DNA from: Nocardioides oleivorans | Lineage (GTDB): Bacteria > Actinomycetota > Actinomycetes > Propionibacteriales > Nocardioidaceae | NCBI RefSeq assembly: GCF_004137255.1 | Contig: NZ_SDWT01000004.1 | Span: forward strand, 124,001 to 188,000 | Direction of reading: 5' to 3' | DNA length: 64,000 nucleotides | Shown: positions 1-9,149 of the stretch, in pieces | Layout of the letters: every line of letters starts with the position of its first letter | How positions within the stretch are numbered: position 1 is the first letter of the stretch | Made by a program: the position numbers and the translations under genes | Notes under the pieces: model-generated | What the model was told of the DNA's origin: nothing | What the model saw: only the letters and a program-made list of their open reading frames with translations | Databases searched by the model: none

Positions 1-600
1 GTGGACGCCCTTGGGGACGTAGATGAACGAGCCGCCCGACCACACCGAGGTGTTGAGCGCGGAGAACTTGTTGTCGCCGACCGGGATGACGGTGCCGAAG
101 TACTCCTTGAAGAGGTCCTCGTGCTCCTTCAGCGCGGTGTCGGTGTCGACGAAGATGACGCCCTTCTCCTCGAGGTCCTCGCGGATCGAGTGGTAGACGA
201 CCTCGGACTCGTACTGCGCGGCGACGCCGGCGACGAGGCGCTGCTTCTCCGCCTCGGGGATGCCGAGCTTGTCGTAGGTGTTCTTGATGTCCTCGGGCAG
301 GTCCTCCCACGAGGCAGCCTGCTTCTCGCTGGAGCGCACGAAGTACTTGATGTTGTCGAAGTCGATCGTCGACAGGTCCGAGCCCCAGGTCGGCATGGGC
401 TTGCGGTGGAAGAGCTTCAGGCCCTTGAGGCGCAGGTCGAGCATCCACTGCGGCTCGGACTTCTTGCCGGAGATGTCTCGCACGACGTCCTCGTTGAGGC
501 CGCGCGTCGCGGTGGCGCCAGCGTCGTCGGAGTCGGACCAGCCGAACTCGTAGTTGCCGATGCCCTTGAGCGACGGGTTGAGTTCTTCGATGGAGGTCAT
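1..600 (-). CDS. sufB: SufB, Fe-S cluster assembly scaffold (5' part only)
   Basis: The first 200 codons of SufB, the scaffold subunit of the SUF machine that builds Fe-S clusters in the cytoplasm with SufC and SufD; the gene runs off the left edge (the family is about 470-480 residues). The translated N-terminus starts MTSIEELNPSLKGIGNYEFG and contains the family stretch GLNEDVVRDISGKKSEPQWM and, near the edge, SALNTSVWSGGSFIYVPKG. Its ATG overlaps the sufR stop codon (ATGA), so it is translationally coupled to sufR and should share its promoter. Actinobacterial suf operons have this sufR-sufB order. The catalytic C-terminal half lies outside the window. Confidence 0.95.
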   Translation of the reverse strand, partial: MTSIEELNPSLKGIGNYEFGWSDSDDAGATATRGLNEDVVRDISGKKSEPQWMLDLRLKGLKLFHRKPMPTWGSDLSTIDFDNIKYFVRSSEKQAASWEDLPEDIKNTYDKLGIPEAEKQRLVAGVAAQYESEVVYHSIREDLEEKGVIFVDTDTALKEHEDLFKEYFGTVIPVGDNKFSALNTSVWSGGSFIYVPKGVH

Positions 601-1292
601 GCCTTCTCCTTCTTCGGGGTCTGGGGGATGCACGTGGTGCAGACGCCATCGCCGTGGGCGATGGTCGCGAGTCGTTGGACGTGGGTGCCGAGCACGGTGG
701 CGATCGCCTCGGTCTCGGCCTCGCACAGCTGCGGGAACTCGTGGGCGACGTGGGAGACCGGGCAGTGCTGCTGGCACAGCTGCTCCCCGACGCTCTGCCC
801 GTTCGCTGCCGGCAGGTCGCGCACCGAGGCCGCGTAGCCGTTCTGGGTGAAGACCTTCGCCAGTGCCTCGGCCGGGGTCAGGTCGGGGTCGAGGGCCATC
901 ACGGCGGCGTAGTCGCGCTCGACGAACGCGACGCGGCGGCGGGCGAACTCGACCACCGCCTCCTCGCCCTGCGTCTCGGCCAGGAACCGCATCGCCTGGA
1001 CGGCCAGGTCGTCGTACTGCTGGTCGAAGCTGTCGCGACCGGACTCGGTCAGGGCGAAGACCTTCGCGGGGCGGCCGCGACCGCGGGCGCCGTAGACCTT
1101 CTGCTCGCGCGACTCCACGACGCCCTCGAGCGTGAGGTGGTCGAGGTGGCGGCGTACGGCGGCCGGCGTGAGGTCGAGACAGCCGGCCAGGTCGGCGGCC
1201 GTGGAGGGTCCGTTCTCCAGGATCGTGCGGGCCACACGCTCGCGCGTGGGCGCGTCTCCGTCAGGAGTCGCGGCCGCCCTGGTGAATTCCAC
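597..1292 (-). CDS. sufR: SufR-type Fe-S-sensing transcriptional regulator of the suf operon
   Basis: 231-residue winged-helix repressor of the actinobacterial SufR family, expected to sense cellular Fe-S status through its own cluster and control the suf operon downstream. The ArsR/DeoR-like winged helix is at about residues 18-80 (DLTPAAVRRHLDHL recognition region). The C-terminal sensor has Cys173, Cys177 and Cys190 in CQQHCPVSHVAHEFPQLC plus a second pair Cys218/Cys221 (CTTC). The first three match the cluster ligands known for SufR. The GTG start is inside a SufR-like palindrome (see 1289-1303), and the stop overlaps the sufB ATG. The ABC transporter at 1441 is divergent. Confidence 0.93.
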   Translation of the reverse strand: MEFTRAAATPDGDAPTRERVARTILENGPSTAADLAGCLDLTPAAVRRHLDHLTLEGVVESREQKVYGARGRGRPAKVFALTESGRDSFDQQYDDLAVQAMRFLAETQGEEAVVEFARRRVAFVERDYAAVMALDPDLTPAEALAKVFTQNGYAASVRDLPAANGQSVGEQLCQQHCPVSHVAHEFPQLCEAETEAIATVLGTHVQRLATIAHGDGVCTTCIPQTPKKEKA

Positions 1293-1303
1293 AACGACAG
1301 TGT
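1289..1303 (-). promoter_or_regulatory. Candidate SufR operator overlapping the sufR start
   Basis: On the minus strand reads ACACT-GTCGT-TGTGG, an imperfect inverted repeat with a 5-nt centre that spans the sufR GTG start. It differs at one base from the ACACT-N5-TGTGA motif that I recall being reported for mycobacterial SufR. CACACT also sits 6 nt before the GTG, so it could double as the -10 box of a leaderless transcript. Confidence 0.5.
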
Positions 1304-1324
1304 GACGTTATTGCAGTTCACGCT

Positions 1325-1343
1325 TCAAGCAAGGCAAACCTAA
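1325..1343 (-). promoter_or_regulatory. Candidate IdeR/DtxR-like iron box upstream of sufR
   Basis: Minus strand reads TTAGGTTTGCCTTGCTTGA, matching the DtxR/IdeR consensus TTAGGTTAGSCTAACCTAA at about 14 of 19 positions, with a perfect left half-site. It lies 33 bp upstream of the sufR start, in the divergent region shared with the ABC transporter. The right half is degenerate, so binding is uncertain. Confidence 0.4.
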
Positions 1344-1427
1344 GTGACCCCGGCCACGGCGCTGCGAGAGGCCCCGCGTGACCAGCGTCTCGTCGACACC
1401 GCGGCCGAACCGCAGCAGGCCCCTCCC

Positions 1428-1433
1428 TAGACT
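1428..1433 (+). promoter_or_regulatory. -10 box (TAGACT), leaderless start of ABC ATPase
   Basis: TAGACT ends 7 nt before the GTG at 1441 with no Shine-Dalgarno between, the geometry of an actinobacterial leaderless promoter. It favours GTG 1441 over in-frame starts further upstream. Confidence 0.6.
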
Positions 1434-1440
1434 GGTCCGT

Positions 1441-2379
1441 GTGCCACCACCCTCCCCCGCTGTCGAGATCGACGGCCTGGTGATGGCGTACGGCGACAAG
1501 GTCGCCGTCGACGGTCTCAGCCTCGAGGTGGCGCGCGGGTCGGTCACCGCCGTCCTCGGCCCCAACGGTGCCGGCAAGACCACCACGCTGGAGACCTGCG
1601 AGGGCTACCGCGTGCCGCAGCGGGGCACTGTCCGCGTGCTCGGACTCGACCCGCAGAAGGACCGTGCCGACCTCCTGCCCCGGATCGGTGTGATGCTGCA
1701 GTCCGGCGGTGCGTGGAGCGGCGTGCGCGCCGCCGAGATGCTCGACCACATGGCCTCCCTGCACGCCCGACCGCTCGACACGGCGATGCTGAGCGACCGC
1801 CTCGGGCTCGCCGACTGCGGACGCACGCCCTACCGCCGGCTGTCGGGTGGGCAGAAGCAGCGGCTCGGCCTGGCCATCGCGCTCGTCGGGCGACCGGAGC
1901 TGGTCTTCGTCGACGAGCCGACCGCCGGCATGGACCCGCAGGCACGGCGCACGACCTGGGAGCTGCTGGAGGAGATCCGCGCCGACGGGGTCACCGTCGT
2001 GCTCACCACCCACCACATGGACGAGGCCGAGCACCTCGCCGACCGGATCCACATCATCGACCGCGGCCGCGTGATCGTCAGCGGAACTCCTGCCGAGCTC
2101 ACCCGGGACGGCCGCTCGGCCACCATCCGCCTCGTCGTCAACCGGCCGTTCCCCGAGGGCGCGCCCGAGTCCCTGCGCGCCGACCTCGGTGCCGGCGCCG
2201 AGGTCCGCCAGCTCGACGAGGTCAGCATGCTGATCCACGGCCCGGCCGACTCCGCCACGCTCGGGCTGGTCTCGCGGTGGTGCGAGCTGCACGACGTGCT
2301 GCCCCAGACCCTGAACCTCGGCCAGCGCACCCTCGAGGACGTCTTCCTCGAGCTCACCGGGCGGGAGCTGGCCTCATGA
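1441..2379 (+). CDS. ABC-2 type transporter, ATP-binding subunit
   Basis: 312-residue ABC ATPase driving export together with the overlapping membrane protein downstream. Walker A GPNGAGKTT is at residues 40-48, the signature LSGGQKQR near 133, Walker B LVFVDEPT follows, and the H-loop lies in TTHHMDEAEHLADR. This is the drug/lipid-exporter (CcmA/DrrA-like) subclass. GTG 1441 was chosen because TAGACT lies 7 nt upstream and the ABC fold begins at once. It forms a coupled trio with the permease and ctaA (ATGA overlaps), as in mycobacteria where an ABC system sits next to suf and ctaA. The substrate cannot be read from sequence; a link to heme or cytochrome oxidase maturation is inference. Confidence 0.9.
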   Translation: MPPPSPAVEIDGLVMAYGDKVAVDGLSLEVARGSVTAVLGPNGAGKTTTLETCEGYRVPQRGTVRVLGLDPQKDRADLLPRIGVMLQSGGAWSGVRAAEMLDHMASLHARPLDTAMLSDRLGLADCGRTPYRRLSGGQKQRLGLAIALVGRPELVFVDEPTAGMDPQARRTTWELLEEIRADGVTVVLTTHHMDEAEHLADRIHIIDRGRVIVSGTPAELTRDGRSATIRLVVNRPFPEGAPESLRADLGAGAEVRQLDEVSMLIHGPADSATLGLVSRWCELHDVLPQTLNLGQRTLEDVFLELTGRELAS

Positions 2380-3161
2380 GCGCCGGGACCTTCGCACCGG
2401 CACCGGCAGGAGCATCGACGGCCCGGATGGTGCTCGCGCAGTCGCGCATGGAGGCGCGGCTGATGCTGCGCAACGGCGAGCAGCTGCTGCTCGCGATCGT
2501 GATCCCCGTGATCGTGCTGGTCGGCGGCGTGGTCGGCGCGGACCGCATCGGCATCGACCTCGACGGCCACCGGGCGGTCGACATCCTCAGCCCCGGGGTG
2601 CTGGCGCTCGCGGTCATGTCGACGTCGTTCACGTCGGTCGCGATCGCCACGGGCTTCGAGCGCCGCTACGGCGTGATCAAGCTGCTCGGGTCCTCGCCCC
2701 TGCCGCGCAGCGGGCTCCTGATGGGCAAGGTCCTCGCCCTCCTCAACGTCGTCGCCCTCCAGCTCGTGGTCCTCGTCGTGGCGGGCCTCGCCCTCGGCTG
2801 GGAGCCGAGCCTCACCCACCCGCCGCGATCCGTGGCCGGGCTGGTCCTCGCCGTCGCCCTCGGCACGGCGGCGTTCGCGGCCCTCGGCCTGTTCGTCGCA
2901 GGTGTGCTGCGGGCCGAGGCCACACTGGCCCTGGCCAACCTCGTCTACCTCCTGCTGATGGCAGGGGGCGGCGTCGTGCTCCCGACCACCACCTACGGTG
3001 GCGCGTCGTCGGTCATCGAGTGGCTGCCCTCCGGAGCCCTGGGCGAGGCGATGCGCGCCGCACTCGTGGACGCCACGATCGACGGGCGTTCGCTCCTCGT
3101 GCTGGCGCTCTGGGCCGTCGCCGGCACCGTCCTCACCGCCCGGACCTTCAAGTGGGAATGA
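2376..3161 (+). CDS. ABC-2 type transporter, permease subunit
   Basis: 261-residue integral membrane protein of the ABC-2 family. After a short polar N-terminus it has about six hydrophobic segments, the first at LLLAIVIPVIVLVGGVVGAD, others around LLMGKVLALLNVVALQLVVL and LANLVYLLLMAGGGVVLP. The ATG overlaps the ATPase stop (ATGA), so the two form one exporter. Its own stop overlaps the first ATG of ctaA in the same way, which ties the transporter to heme A synthase expression. Substrate unknown. Confidence 0.85.
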   Translation: MSAGTFAPAPAGASTARMVLAQSRMEARLMLRNGEQLLLAIVIPVIVLVGGVVGADRIGIDLDGHRAVDILSPGVLALAVMSTSFTSVAIATGFERRYGVIKLLGSSPLPRSGLLMGKVLALLNVVALQLVVLVVAGLALGWEPSLTHPPRSVAGLVLAVALGTAAFAALGLFVAGVLRAEATLALANLVYLLLMAGGGVVLPTTTYGGASSVIEWLPSGALGEAMRAALVDATIDGRSLLVLALWAVAGTVLTARTFKWE

Positions 3162-4087
3162 TGAACACGCTGCTCTCCCGGCTCGCGCCGTACCTCTGGC
3201 CCCTCGCCGTGGCGAACCTCGTCGCGAACATCGGCATCGTCGTCACCGGCGGTGCCGTCCGGCTCACCGGCTCCGGCCTCGGCTGCCCGACCTGGCCGCG
3301 CTGCACCGACGAGTCCTACGTCCCGCACGGCGAGCTCGGGGTCCACGGAGCCATCGAGTTCGGCAACCGGATGCTCACCTTCGCCCTCACCGCAGTGGCG
3401 ATCGCCTGCTTCCTCGCCGCGCTGGGCGCCGGCCATCGCCGGGCCACCCGCCTCTCGCTCGTCGTCGGCCTCGGCATCCCGCTGCAGGCGGTCATCGGCG
3501 GCATCACCGTGCTCACCGACCTGAACCCGTGGATCGTCTCGGGCCACTTCCTGCTGTCGATGGCGATGGTCATGGTCTGCGTGGGCCTGCTCGACGAGCT
3601 CCGGAGCCCCGATCGCGAGGCGGCGCCCCGGGTGCCCCGCGTCCTGGCCTGGGCGACGCTGGTCGCCGGCTGGGTCGTGCTCTACCTCGGCACCGTGGTG
3701 ACCGGCGCCGGACCGCACGCGGGCGACACCGAGTCACCGCGCAACGGGCTGGACCCCTCCACCGTGTCCCACCTGCACGCGTACGCCGTCTACGCGCTGG
3801 TGGCGCTGACGATCGCGCTGCTGGTCGTGGCGCTGCGCGGCGGCCACCGGTGGCTGGCGACCGTCGCCTCGCTGGTGCTGGTCATCGAGCTGCTGCAGGG
3901 CGTGCTCGGGTGGGTGCAGTACAGCCTGGACCTGCCGGTCACCCTCGTCGCGCTGCACATGCTCGGCGCCGGGCTGCTCGCGGCCGGACTGGCGCGGATC
4001 GCGCTCGCCGTCCTGCCGCACCACGCGGCGAACGAACCCACGCCGGGAGGCGAGCCGCAGCCCCACGCTGCGACCCGCCTGCCCTGA
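3158..4087 (+). CDS. ctaA: Heme A synthase, COX15/CtaA family
   Basis: 309-residue, eight-helix membrane enzyme that oxidises the C8 methyl of heme O to the formyl of heme A for aa3-type cytochrome oxidase; it works after CtaB, encoded at 5802-6770. Family landmarks are GGAVRLTGSGLGCPTWPRC in the first extracellular loop (with the Cys pair CPTWPRC), conserved histidines in HGAIEFGNR, SGHFLLSM, LHAYAVY and ALHMLGAG, and the two pseudo-repeated four-helix halves. The start is ATG 3158 (ATGA overlap with the permease stop) or the adjacent ATG 3161. The C-terminus is a short polar tail. Confidence 0.93.
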   Translation: MMNTLLSRLAPYLWPLAVANLVANIGIVVTGGAVRLTGSGLGCPTWPRCTDESYVPHGELGVHGAIEFGNRMLTFALTAVAIACFLAALGAGHRRATRLSLVVGLGIPLQAVIGGITVLTDLNPWIVSGHFLLSMAMVMVCVGLLDELRSPDREAAPRVPRVLAWATLVAGWVVLYLGTVVTGAGPHAGDTESPRNGLDPSTVSHLHAYAVYALVALTIALLVVALRGGHRWLATVASLVLVIELLQGVLGWVQYSLDLPVTLVALHMLGAGLLAAGLARIALAVLPHHAANEPTPGGEPQPHAATRLP

Positions 4088-4108
4088 GGCTCCCTCCCAA
4101 GGGACCTC
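4086..4108 (+). terminator. Weak hairpin between convergent ctaA and sortase genes
   Basis: GAGG-C-TCCC pairs with GGGA-CCTC around a 6-nt loop (one bulge). There is no U-run. It lies just after the ctaA stop and before the convergent gene end at 4134, so it may terminate either transcript. Read by eye only. Confidence 0.3.
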
Positions 4109-4133
4109 TGTCCAGATGGCACCCGCCGGGGTG

Positions 4134-4634
4134 TCAGCGCCCGATCTTGCGGGCGAAGACCACCGTACGGCGGGAGTAGTCGTCGGCCTTGCAGGCGACC
4201 AGCACGATGCGTGCCGGGCCGTGGACCGAGTAGAGCGAGCCCATCCGGCGCGAGGCCGACCAGAACTCGCGCTTGGTGACCTCGAAGCGGCAGCCCGCCA
4301 CGCGGACCACGTCGCCGCGGCGCAGCTGACCCCAACGATCCGCGACGCCGTTGCCGGCACGCCAGGCGTGTCCGGCGTAGACCGTGCTGCCGGTCGGGTC
4401 GCAGGGCGGGTCGCCCTGGGACCAGGTGTAGACCGCGCCGCGCAGCTGGTGACCGACGGCGAGCGTGTCGTTGCGGGCGGGGACCTTGATGATCCTGGCG
4501 TCCGTGCCGGTCGCGGCGATGCGCAGCCGGTCAGGGGCGGCGGCCGCGTGGGCCACCGCACCCTGACCGATCACGAGCGGTGCGCAGACCGTGAGGACCA
4601 CGGCCAGCCGCGCCAGGATCGAGCGAAGGCTCAC
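4134..4634 (-). CDS. Sortase (class E/F-like transpeptidase)
   Basis: 166-residue exported/membrane-anchored sortase. The N-terminal hydrophobic segment (ILARLAVVLTVCAPLVIGQG, residues about 5-24, then AHAAAAP) acts as signal or anchor. The sortase fold starts at PDRLRIAATGTDA. The catalytic His is in STVYAGHAW, the Cys in IVLVACKADD, and the Arg in YSRRTVVFARK, i.e. the complete His-Cys-Arg set. GTG 4634 was preferred over the in-frame codon at 4673 because it overlaps the upstream stop (GTGA) and immediately precedes the hydrophobic segment. It is coupled to the secreted protein upstream, its likely substrate. Confidence 0.85.
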   Translation of the reverse strand: MSLRSILARLAVVLTVCAPLVIGQGAVAHAAAAPDRLRIAATGTDARIIKVPARNDTLAVGHQLRGAVYTWSQGDPPCDPTGSTVYAGHAWRAGNGVADRWGQLRRGDVVRVAGCRFEVTKREFWSASRRMGSLYSVHGPARIVLVACKADDYSRRTVVFARKIGR

Positions 4635-5644
4635 CCGCCGGTCGCGGGTGCGACCTGAGGAGCCTGGGCGCACGCCTTGGTCGTGAACGTCATCTTCCAG
4701 GTCTGCTGACCCTTGAGGCGGAAGCCCTGGTCGGCCGCGATCGCCTTGATCGTGACGGTGCGGGACTTCGCCTTGATCCAGACGCCCTTCTGGACGATCT
4801 TGCCGTTGGCCTTGTAGATGACGCCGGCACGCTTGACGACCTTGAACAGGTCACTGCGGGTGCCGCACTTGTCGATCTTCTTCGCCGCGGCCTGCACCAC
4901 GCGCACCTGCGCGGGAAGGACCTCCGGCGGCGTCTGCACCACCGGCGGGGTGATGACCGGCGGCTGCTCGGTCGGCGGAGTCGTCGTGGGCGGCGTGCTC
5001 GGGCACGGCACGTTGCTGTCCACGAGGACCGGCAGGGTGAAGGACGTCGTGCCACCGGTGAACTGGTAGCCCGGGGTGGCGGTGACCGTCAGGCTGCCGT
5101 CCGGGTTGACGACCGAGGTCCACGGGCCCGAGGGGACCGTGCCGTAGTGGGCGTTGCCCGGGCCGCAGTCGTCGACGACCGGCACGGCCGGCTTCTCGAC
5201 GGTGGTCACGTTGCACGCGTCGGAGAACTTCGCGACGTCGATGCTGCCGGTGTTGGTGGCCGTCTGGCCGTTGGTCCACTTGCCGCTGAGCGTCAGGGCC
5301 ACCGCCGAGGTGGGCTTGGTCGTGATGGTCTCGGTGAAGTTCCTGGTCTGGCGGTTGGTCAGCTGCGAGCCGACCGGCACCGCGTTCGTCCGGTTGGACG
5401 CCGTGATGGTCTCGGTCAACGTCTCGCTGTTGACGACGCTCCAGGTGACGGCCCAGCCGCCACCGGTCTTGCAGATCACCGATCCGGTGATCGTGTTGTG
5501 GTGCGCGCTTGCTGCACCAGCGATGCCGACGACGGCGAAGCCGACGGCCAGGACGAGGGTCAGGACCCTCGACACCGTTCGCGGTAGCAAGGCCGCGTTC
5601 CCCTCGGCCGTCCCCACGGCCACTCCCACGCGTGCTGAATCCAT
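4631..5644 (-). CDS. Secreted Pro/Thr-rich surface protein, putative sortase substrate
   Basis: 337-residue protein with a long signal peptide (hydrophobic core TLVLAVGFAVVGIAGAASA, predicted cleavage after Ala47). It continues with a Thr/Ser-rich beta-type region with paired cysteines (residues about 48-200), a Pro/Thr linker (PSTPPTTTPPTEQPPV), and a basic C-terminal domain ending APATGG and stop. APATG resembles a sortase motif but lacks the hydrophobic anchor and basic tail that should follow. The sortase begins in the GTGA overlap. ATG 5644 was chosen as the nearest start giving a clean signal peptide. I do not recognise a named family for the globular parts. Confidence 0.75.
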   Translation of the reverse strand: MDSARVGVAVGTAEGNAALLPRTVSRVLTLVLAVGFAVVGIAGAASAHHNTITGSVICKTGGGWAVTWSVVNSETLTETITASNRTNAVPVGSQLTNRQTRNFTETITTKPTSAVALTLSGKWTNGQTATNTGSIDVAKFSDACNVTTVEKPAVPVVDDCGPGNAHYGTVPSGPWTSVVNPDGSLTVTATPGYQFTGGTTSFTLPVLVDSNVPCPSTPPTTTPPTEQPPVITPPVVQTPPEVLPAQVRVVQAAAKKIDKCGTRSDLFKVVKRAGVIYKANGKIVQKGVWIKAKSRTVTIKAIAADQGFRLKGQQTWKMTFTTKACAQAPQVAPATGG

Positions 5645-5678
5645 GTCGTGCACTACCCCCAAAAAAGGTTTCCCTGTG

Positions 5679-5721
5679 TCGGGGCGACCCGATGCCACCC
5701 CATCTATCGATCTAACGGGGT
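5679..5721 (-). promoter_or_regulatory. Two-hairpin leader upstream of the secreted protein
   Basis: Two inverted repeats lie in the 157-bp gap: TCGGG/CCCGA with a 4-nt loop (5679-5692) and ACCCC/GGGGT with a 15-nt loop (5697-5721). They are followed, on the transcribed minus strand, by a run of six T and a G-rich Shine-Dalgarno-like stretch before ATG 5644. They may form a structured 5' leader. I could not match a known riboswitch class. Confidence 0.35.
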
Positions 5722-5801
5722 ACGACGAGCGCAGGCACGCAAGGACACCTCAAGATGGCCTAAAGACTTGGTCATTCCCACGCGAAACCCACAGGGATGC
5801 G

Positions 5802-6770
5802 CTAGCGCGACAGCAGGGGGTCCAGGGCAACCGCGACGAACACCAGGGAAAGGTAAAGATTCGAGGCGTGGAAGAGGCGCATCGGGTTGATCTCGCTCAG
5901 CACGTCCGACGCCTTCGCGCGCCGCCACATGCGGTGCGCCTCGACCAGGAACACCACGCCGAGGACGGCGACCGCGATCGGGTAGACCAGGCTCGTGCCG
6001 GCCACCGGCCAGAGCAGCAGGGACGTCGCGACCATCACCCAGCTGTAGACCACGATCTGCCGACCGACCTCGGCGGCCGGCTTGACCACGGGCAGCATCG
6101 GGACGTCGACGTTGCGGTAGTCCTCGCGGTAGCGCAGGGCCAGCGCCCACGTGTGCGGAGGCGTCCAGAAGAAGACGACCAGGAACAGGACCACCGGCGT
6201 CCAGGCCAGCTCGCCGGTCACCGCCGTCCAGCCGATCAGCGCCGGGAAGCACCCGGCCAGGCCGCCCCAGACGATGTTCTGGGTCGTGCGGCGCTTGAGC
6301 AGCATCGTGTAGACGAAGACGTAGAACGCGTTGGCGCCCAGCGACAGCGCGGCCGAGAGGTAGTTGACCCACAGCGCCAGCACGACCGTGGAGAGCACGG
6401 CCAGCACGGTCGCGAAGACCAGGGCCGAGGTGGGCGAAACGATGTGGCGCGGGAGCGCCCGGCGCCGGGTGCGGCGCATCTGCTCGTCGATGTCGCGGTC
6501 GTAGACGCAGTTGTAGGCCGACGCCGATCCCGCCGACAGCGCGCCGCCGACGACGGTCGCGGCGACGAGGCCGAGGGCCGGGATGCCGCGCTCGGCGAAG
6601 AACATCACCGGCACGGTCGTCAGGAGCAGCAGCTCGATGACCCGCGGCTTGGTCAGCCCGACGTAGGCGCCGACGACGTCGCGCCAGGTCTTCGGGCCCT
6701 CCTGCTGGGCACCGTCGTCACCGGTCGACTGCCGGTCGGACGCAGCAGCGTGCGGGCCGGCGTGGGACAC
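5802..6770 (-). CDS. ctaB: Heme O synthase (protoheme IX farnesyltransferase)
   Basis: 322-residue UbiA-family prenyltransferase that attaches farnesyl to heme B to give heme O, the substrate of CtaA. Motif I NCVYDRDIDEQMRRTRRR carries the Mg-pyrophosphate-binding Asp residues; motif II is YREDYRNVDVPMLPV. About nine membrane helices follow a roughly 35-residue polar N-terminus. GTG 6770 was chosen because GAGG lies 8 nt upstream; an in-frame codon at 6863 would add an unusual 31-residue extension reaching almost to the putative -10 at 6879-6884. It is divergent from tkt, an arrangement conserved in mycobacteria. Confidence 0.93.
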   Translation of the reverse strand: MSHAGPHAAASDRQSTGDDGAQQEGPKTWRDVVGAYVGLTKPRVIELLLLTTVPVMFFAERGIPALGLVAATVVGGALSAGSASAYNCVYDRDIDEQMRRTRRRALPRHIVSPTSALVFATVLAVLSTVVLALWVNYLSAALSLGANAFYVFVYTMLLKRRTTQNIVWGGLAGCFPALIGWTAVTGELAWTPVVLFLVVFFWTPPHTWALALRYREDYRNVDVPMLPVVKPAAEVGRQIVVYSWVMVATSLLLWPVAGTSLVYPIAVAVLGVVFLVEAHRMWRRAKASDVLSEINPMRLFHASNLYLSLVFVAVALDPLLSR

Positions 6771-6878
6771 GGTGGGAACCTCGGACTGACGGTGGATGGG
6801 ACGCGAACTCTTCGAAGCGTAAGGGGCTGTCCTCAGCGCCCGGAATCCAGTGTCCGGGACCACCCTCAGGCGGGGTCG

Positions 6879-6884
6879 AGTCTA
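6879..6884 (-). promoter_or_regulatory. -10 box (TAGACT) for ctaB
   Basis: TAGACT on the minus strand, about 108 bp upstream of GTG 6770, would give a leader of about 100 nt. It lies 14 bp from the divergent tkt -10 candidate, so the two promoters would interfere. Confidence 0.4.
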
Positions 6885-6898
6885 CGCGGCCACGGGGA

Positions 6899-6904
6899 TA
6901 GGCT
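6899..6904 (+). promoter_or_regulatory. -10 box (TAGGCT) for the tkt operon
   Basis: TAGGCT upstream of tkt; a start about 7 nt downstream would give a leader of about 75 nt to TTG 6989. It is the only TANNNT box I see close to the head of the pentose-phosphate operon. Confidence 0.4.
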
Positions 6905-6988
6905 CGCAGTCGAGGCCACCCAGAGGGACCTGTGATCCCGCACTCCCTTCCCGCACCTGGCCCCGAAACGCCATCGAGAGGAACTGCG

Positions 6989-9103
<2,115 letters not shown>

Positions 9104-9149
9104 CACCCACCGACCACGTTCGACGTACGACTGACACCGGAGGCACTCC

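Noticed and set aside
4631..4634. Programmed -1 frameshift fusing the secreted protein and the sortase
   Set aside because: No slippery heptamer is present; a GTGA start-stop overlap explains the junction. Kept as a finding only for checking, not as a feature.
5645..5721. c-di-GMP (GEMM) riboswitch in the leader of the secreted protein
   Set aside because: A short ACAGGGAAACC stretch recalls part of GEMM-I, but the rest of the aptamer does not fit before the ATG.
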